Shown one piece after another: positions 5,074 through 8,942 of a stretch of 8,942 nt of DNA (position 1 is the stretch's first letter; each line of letters starts with the position of its first letter). The notes beneath the pieces were generated by a model. It was not told the origin of the DNA. It did no database searches and saw only the letters and a list, made by a program, of their open reading frames with translations. The DNA comes from an uncultured Desulfovibrio sp. (GTDB taxonomy: Bacteria > Desulfobacterota > Desulfovibrionia > Desulfovibrionales > Desulfovibrionaceae). The stretch spans positions 1-8,942 of the forward strand of contig CAMWTD010000076.1 of NCBI GenBank assembly GCA_947177085.1, in the 5' to 3' direction. A program made the position numbers and the translations under genes.

Positions 5074-7083
5074 GTGACGCCACGGCGTCCCGCGCGGGCC
5101 GCCCTTGTTTTCCTTTGTTGCGCGCTTTTCTGCGCCTGCCTCGCCTGCCTGTCCCTGGGCTGCGCCCGCCGCGCCCCGCAGGGGACGCCCCCGGTGGTGA
5201 ACGGCCTGCCCCGGGCCGACCCGGGCTATTTGCAATGGCTGGAGCGGCAGTCCATGCTGGGAGAGGCCCCCGAGCTCGCCGCGCAGGTCTCCGGCACGGA
5301 ACGCCTCTGGCACAACAGCGGCGAGGCCGTGCGCGTGCCCGTGCTTTTGCGCGCCGCGCCCAACTGGCTCTCGCTGGACGCCCACAGTCTCGCCGCTTCG
5401 GGGCCCCTCTTCCGCGCCCTCGTCTCGGCGCGCCTGCCCGCAAAGCTTCCGGCTCTGGGCTTTGAGGGGCTCTTTCTCGCGCCGGTGGGCGAGCGCGCCG
5501 ACATCTGGACGGCCGAAAGCGCCACGGATGCCGGGAGCGGGCCGGGGGCGTCGCGCGCGCGGGGCGTCGCCTCCTTCACCCCCGATGCCGCCTGGGGCGG
5601 CGCGGAAGACTTCGACCGCCTGGCCCAGGGGGCCGAGGAGGCGGGCGTCCAGTTGGGCGGCGAATTGCCTCCGGCGGCCACGGGCCTCGGCCCGGACTTC
5701 ATCCTTCAGGCCCGGCAGGCCCCGCGTTTTGGGGGCATCTATGCCATGATCTCCGTGCCGCGCGAGGCCTGGGTCGATCTGCCCGAAGCGAAGAGCGAGT
5801 GGGACTGCCGCGCCCTCGACGCCACGGCCGTTGCGCGCCTCGCTGAACGGGGCCTCCTGCCGCCGGAGCTTCTGCGCGACCGCCTCGACTGGGCCGCGCC
5901 CTCGGGCTGGGCGGCCACGGGCGAGGTGCGCGGGGTGGACGGCCAGGCGCGGCGATGGGTGTACCGCCACGGGCCGGATCCGCTGCTGCCCGTGCTCCAC
6001 TGGCAGGACCCCACGGGCCGCGCGCGGCGCATCGTTTCCGCGGCCAGCATCCGGCAGGTGGGCCTTGATGGGCAGACGCTCACGGGCCTCCGGTTCGAGG
6101 CCCTGCTCGGGCTCGACGTGCCCCCGGAGGGCCGGGGCGCGTCCCCCGCACCGGAGCGGGCCGCCCTTGCCCCGGGCCTCGGGGCGCTGGACGAGGCCGC
6201 CCGCGAGATCCACCGCTACGGCGGCTGGGCCCTGCAGGCCGACGCGCTCCCCGCGGCGCTCGCGCCGCTCATCCTCGCCGGGCCCGTGGACTTTAATCGG
6301 GACGCCGCCACCCCCCGGGCCACGGCAGAGGCCCTGCTCACGGGCGATGCCGCGCCCCTTGCCTCGGCCCTGCGCGCCAGCCTGGATGCGGGAATAGCGC
6401 AAAGCCGCTGTGCGCGGGGGCCCGTGGGCGAGGGGGGTGTGGGACCCGATGCGAAGGGCGAAACGCCAGCGGCGCTCGCCTTGCGCGCCCTGGGCCTCGA
6501 CGCCCGTCTACCGGCCTCGCCCGGGGAAAAGCGGGCCCTGCGCGAGGCCTGCCTTTTCCTGCTCGGCTGGCGCATCGGCCTGCCGGGCCTGGCTTTTTTC
6601 AGCCCGCAGGAACTCGCCGGGGCCATTGCCCCCGCAGGGGCCGAGGGGCTCACGCCACTCTGGGACGTCGCGCAAGGCCGCCCGGGCTCCGCGCCGCCGT
6701 TGTCCCTCGCCTTCGGGCCGCTGGCCGGGCAGGAGGCCGATGCATCGAGCTTCTTGCGCGCGGTGAGCGGGCTCCTGCTCGCCCGCAAGGCGTCCGGGCT
6801 CGCCCTGGGCGAACTTGTGGCCGTGAGCGGCGGCCGGGACGGCTGGCTCGCCGCGCTGAGCGCGCTGCCCGGGGGGGGCCTGTGGCTCACCGTGGGCAAC
6901 GCCTCGCCTACGCGGCGCAGCCTCACGGTCCCCCTGCCGCGGGCGGCGGCCTCGGCCCGGGACGCCGCGGGAGCGGCCGACATGGGGGGGCTTGCGCCGC
7001 CGCGCCTCACCGCCGGAGGCCGCAGCGTTGAAGTGGAGCTTGACGGCCGGCAATGCCGCCATGTACTTCTGGAGAAGCCATGA
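5074..7083 (+). CDS. Envelope-anchored protein with a degenerate GH13 (alpha-amylase/trehalose-synthase-like) fold
   Basis: No characterised name is recognised. The 669 residues start at GTG, 2 bases after the mazG stop. A Cys-rich hydrophobic segment (10-30, ending LSLGC) looks like a lipoprotein or anchor signal with an imperfect lipobox. The body follows GH13 order: EGLFLAPVGE (131-140) like the strand ending in LxPi; WGGAEDFDRLAQGAEEAG (174-191) like the fGt-eDFd-L-AH-Gi segment; TGLRFEALLGLD (337-348) like the GxRxDA nucleophile strand; ALLTGDAAPL (420-429); LLGWRIGLPGLAFFSPQEL (496-514) like the lPGtP-iyYGqE helix; and a C-terminal beta domain (about 589-622, ending in LTVGNASPTRRSLTVPLP). 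Catalytic positions look lost: GELPPAA (196-202) replaces DxVxNH, Glu342 stands where the Asp nucleophile is expected, and no HD pair is seen. It is probably a binding or scaffold protein rather than an enzyme. The fold call is inferred by eye. Confidence 0.6.
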   Translation: MTPRRPARAALVFLCCALFCACLACLSLGCARRAPQGTPPVVNGLPRADPGYLQWLERQSMLGEAPELAAQVSGTERLWHNSGEAVRVPVLLRAAPNWLSLDAHSLAASGPLFRALVSARLPAKLPALGFEGLFLAPVGERADIWTAESATDAGSGPGASRARGVASFTPDAAWGGAEDFDRLAQGAEEAGVQLGGELPPAATGLGPDFILQARQAPRFGGIYAMISVPREAWVDLPEAKSEWDCRALDATAVARLAERGLLPPELLRDRLDWAAPSGWAATGEVRGVDGQARRWVYRHGPDPLLPVLHWQDPTGRARRIVSAASIRQVGLDGQTLTGLRFEALLGLDVPPEGRGASPAPERAALAPGLGALDEAAREIHRYGGWALQADALPAALAPLILAGPVDFNRDAATPRATAEALLTGDAAPLASALRASLDAGIAQSRCARGPVGEGGVGPDAKGETPAALALRALGLDARLPASPGEKRALREACLFLLGWRIGLPGLAFFSPQELAGAIAPAGAEGLTPLWDVAQGRPGSAPPLSLAFGPLAGQEADASSFLRAVSGLLLARKASGLALGELVAVSGGRDGWLAALSALPGGGLWLTVGNASPTRRSLTVPLPRAAASARDAAGAADMGGLAPPRLTAGGRSVEVELDGRQCRHVLLEKP

Positions 7084-7104
7084 ACCGCCGTGTACAGCTA
7101 TTTC

Positions 7105-7110
7105 AAGGAG
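7105..7110 (+). promoter_or_regulatory. Ribosome binding site fixing the start of the 7117 gene
   Basis: AAGGAG lies 6 bases before ATG at 7117. It decides against the ATGA overlap at 7080, whose frame differs and lacks a ribosome binding site. Confidence 0.8.
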
Positions 7111-7116
7111 CCACCC

Positions 7117-8942
7117 ATGAGCGACGCCGCGAACAGCACCGACCCCCACGGCCCCGCCGGCAAGGATGAAAGCCCGCTGACGGGGGCCGCCGACGCCGCC
7201 GGGGCGGCACAGCCGGAAGCGGCGGCGGAAAGCGCCACCGGCGCTGAGCCCGACGCCGCCCCCGAAGCGCCTCTGGAGGCTGCCGCCGAAGCCGCATCGG
7301 ACGCCGCCCCTGACGCAGCCGCGGGCGTCGGACGCCACGGCGATACGGTCGCCGCCGCGCTGGCCCAGTCTGAAGCCGGCCAGGATGCGCCGCTGGCGCG
7401 CCCCGACCGTTGCGAGCGCGTCTTCCGTTTTCTGAGCCGTCTCGGGCCGCTCTTCCTGCTCGTCATCCTGGCGGCGCAGGTCTGGCCGGATTTCTGGCAC
7501 GCCCTTTCCGGCAACGGCCTTTATTGCCCGGCCGAAGCCCGGAACATCGAGGCGTTCTTCCTCTCCATGGCCCAAAGCTCGTGGCTTACGCCCGGCACGG
7601 ACGGCGTGGCGCACTGGCCCTTCTTCACCTGGTTCATGGGGATGCTCGCGCCGCTGCCCGTAATGCTCACGGGCTCGCCCGACCCGCTCTTCCCGCTGGC
7701 CGGGGCGCTTGCCACAGCGCTCGCCCTTTTGGCGGTCTGGGGTCTTGCGCGCGTGGCGGGCTTCGGCGCCAGGGCGGCGCTTGCCGCCGGCCTCCTGTTG
7801 CTGGCCGCGCCGCTTTTTGCGCCGCTCGGCCACTTCACGGGGCCGGCCGCGCTGGCCGCCGCCCTCATGGTCTTTTCGCTCGTCTGCTTCTGCCGCGGCT
7901 GGCAGACGGAGCATGCCTGGTGCTCGCTGCCCGCGGGCTTTGCCCTGTCCGGTCTCGCCGGCCTCACGGGGGGGCCTTTCTTCCTTGCCGTGCCGCTCGC
8001 GGCGAGTCTCTGCTTCCTTATCTGGCGCGGCGGCTTCAGGCGCGCCCAGGCGCTGGACGCGGTGGTCGGTTTCCTGCTCCTGCTGCTCCTCGTGGGCGCG
8101 TGGCTCGCGGCCATCATGCTTGGCGAGGATGACGGCGGCTATCTCGCCCAGCTCTTCGGGAACGCGGCGCAAAAGCCCTGGCCGCTGCCCGGCCGCTGGT
8201 GGCTCGCCGCCTGCGTGGCCGGCCTGGGGCTTGTGCCGTGGATACTGTCCCTCTTTGGCGTCTCCTGGTTCCGGGTGCTGCGCGAAGCGCCGCGCGACCT
8301 TGGCGCGTCCCGGCGTTCAGGCGGGGCCGCCCTCATCTGGTCCGCGCTGGTGTTCGGGCTGGTCATCACGCCCTGCATCCCCTCGGGCCAGGCGCAGGTG
8401 ATTGCCGTGGCCCTCGCCTGCATTGCCGCGCCCCTGCTCGGCAAGGCCATCCTCGCCCTGCCGCGTCTCTCCGGCCATCTGCTCTATGCCTGCGCGGCCC
8501 TGCTCTTGCTGGCCGCGGGCATCGTCCTGCTTGGCGCGAGCTTCGAGCTCACCCAGGGCGCGCTCGCCGGCCTCTCGCCCGTGAGCCTTGACGGGCAGAT
8601 CCTCGCGGCCCTGCGCGACATGCCGGGCCTGCCCGTGCTCGGCGGCGTGTGCCTGCTCGGGGCCGTCATCATGTGCCGTTTCGTGCGCGGCGAGCACGGC
8701 GGCGGGGGCCTCGTGGCGGCCAGCGTGATCAGCGTCCTTCTGGCCCAGCCCGCCACCCTGCTGCTTGCTCCGGAGCTGGGCACGGTCCCGGCCCTGGGCC
8801 TGGCGGGCCTTCCGGCCATCCAGAAGGCGGCCCAGGCGCAGCTTGCGCCCAGGCGCGCGCCCGCGGAACCCCCGGTCTCCGCCGCGCCCCTCCCCGAACC
8901 TCTCGAGACGCCCCCGGCGCATCCCGCGCCGCCAACGGAAGC
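7117..8942 (+). CDS. Large multi-spanning membrane protein, GT-C/ArnT (GT39)-like, incomplete at the window end
   Basis: The frame is open from ATG 7117 to the last base, 608 codons without a stop, so the gene is cut at its 3' end. Residues 1-98 are Ala/Asp/Glu/Pro-rich, acidic and probably disordered in the cytoplasm. About ten to thirteen hydrophobic segments follow between 106 and 551, and the visible end (about 566-608) is again Pro/Ala-rich. Just after the first segment, GLYCPAEARNIEAFF (134-148) and SSWLTPGTDGVAHWPFF (154-170) follow the layout of the first periplasmic loop of ArnT/PMT-type lipid-linked sugar transferases (xxPDExRxAe..., sGdWlvP..., Y-eKPPl). The catalytic Asp is Ala139 here; Glu140 is kept. 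The KPP motif is not clear. It lies 33 bases after the pseudo-amylase gene and is likely co-transcribed. It may be a divergent transferase, an inactive relative or another polytopic protein; the family call is tentative. Confidence 0.65.
   Translation, partial: MSDAANSTDPHGPAGKDESPLTGAADAAGAAQPEAAAESATGAEPDAAPEAPLEAAAEAASDAAPDAAAGVGRHGDTVAAALAQSEAGQDAPLARPDRCERVFRFLSRLGPLFLLVILAAQVWPDFWHALSGNGLYCPAEARNIEAFFLSMAQSSWLTPGTDGVAHWPFFTWFMGMLAPLPVMLTGSPDPLFPLAGALATALALLAVWGLARVAGFGARAALAAGLLLLAAPLFAPLGHFTGPAALAAALMVFSLVCFCRGWQTEHAWCSLPAGFALSGLAGLTGGPFFLAVPLAASLCFLIWRGGFRRAQALDAVVGFLLLLLLVGAWLAAIMLGEDDGGYLAQLFGNAAQKPWPLPGRWWLAACVAGLGLVPWILSLFGVSWFRVLREAPRDLGASRRSGGAALIWSALVFGLVITPCIPSGQAQVIAVALACIAAPLLGKAILALPRLSGHLLYACAALLLLAAGIVLLGASFELTQGALAGLSPVSLDGQILAALRDMPGLPVLGGVCLLGAVIMCRFVRGEHGGGGLVAASVISVLLAQPATLLLAPELGTVPALGLAGLPAIQKAAQAQLAPRRAPAEPPVSAAPLPEPLETPPAHPAPPTE
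7192..7308 (+). repeat. Short low-complexity coding repeats in the acidic N-terminal tail
   Basis: GACGCCGCC occurs at 7192-7200, 7252-7260 and 7300-7308, each coding Asp-Ala-Ala within the Ala/Glu/Pro-rich N-terminus of the membrane protein. Spacing is irregular. The tract probably grew by slippage or local duplication and encodes a flexible tail. Confidence 0.5.

Noticed and set aside
7080..7119. ATGA overlap at 7080 as the start of the last gene
   Set aside because: That frame reads an Arg-rich peptide and is not the frame of the membrane protein; ATG 7117 with AAGGAG is in the long open frame.
4124..8172. Long minus-strand frames at 4124-5443, 5068-6402 and 6508-8172
   Set aside because: They lie opposite mazG, the pseudo-amylase gene and the membrane gene. 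Their Arg/Gly/Ala-rich translations have no domains, and they ignore the real gene boundaries.

Overview
The window is a GC-rich, gene-dense stretch of bacterial chromosome. Codons end mostly in G or C, which opens long meaningless frames on the opposite strand of almost every gene. Gene content, the purine genes and the style of the proteins suggest a Gram-negative sulfate reducer of the Desulfovibrio group. That placement is an impression from the proteins and not the result of a search.

Left half, minus strand, read from about 3600 down to 1. A well-formed sigma70-type promoter (TTGCGC, 17 bp, TATAGT) drives an exported FG-GAP/VCBS repeat protein, then purD 16 bp later. A 309-bp gap follows, then purE, which is cut by the window edge. 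PurD and PurE catalyse two steps of de novo purine synthesis. The gap between them is AT-rich compared with everything else here and is largely filled by a nested palindrome of about 210 bp. Its core can fold into a stem of about 104 nt with T-runs on both sides. At the very edge of the window, the last 22 bases of the purE fragment are a perfect inverted copy of purE bases 72-93. The conserved PurE sequence is lost exactly there, which looks like a snap-back junction.

Right half, plus strand, read from about 3677 to the end. A second promoter lies so close to the first ATG that the transcript would be nearly leaderless. The genes run in tight order: a CvpA-family membrane protein, mazG (a two-domain NTP pyrophosphohydrolase), an envelope-anchored protein of 669 residues, and a large multi-spanning membrane protein that continues past the window. 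The 669-residue protein reads as an alpha-amylase-superfamily (GH13, trehalose-synthase-like) scaffold whose catalytic motifs have decayed. The membrane protein starts at 7117, stays open to the last base, and resembles the GT-C/ArnT (GT39) glycosyltransferases, but its first catalytic-loop aspartate appears replaced by alanine.

The housekeeping parts (purE, purD, mazG, cvpA) are secure. The most interesting parts are the linked pseudo-amylase and GT-C-like pair, which could form an undescribed envelope glycan or sensing module, the palindromic element between purD and purE, and the possible leaderless start of the right-hand operon. No tRNA, rRNA, CRISPR array, transposase or phage gene is visible.
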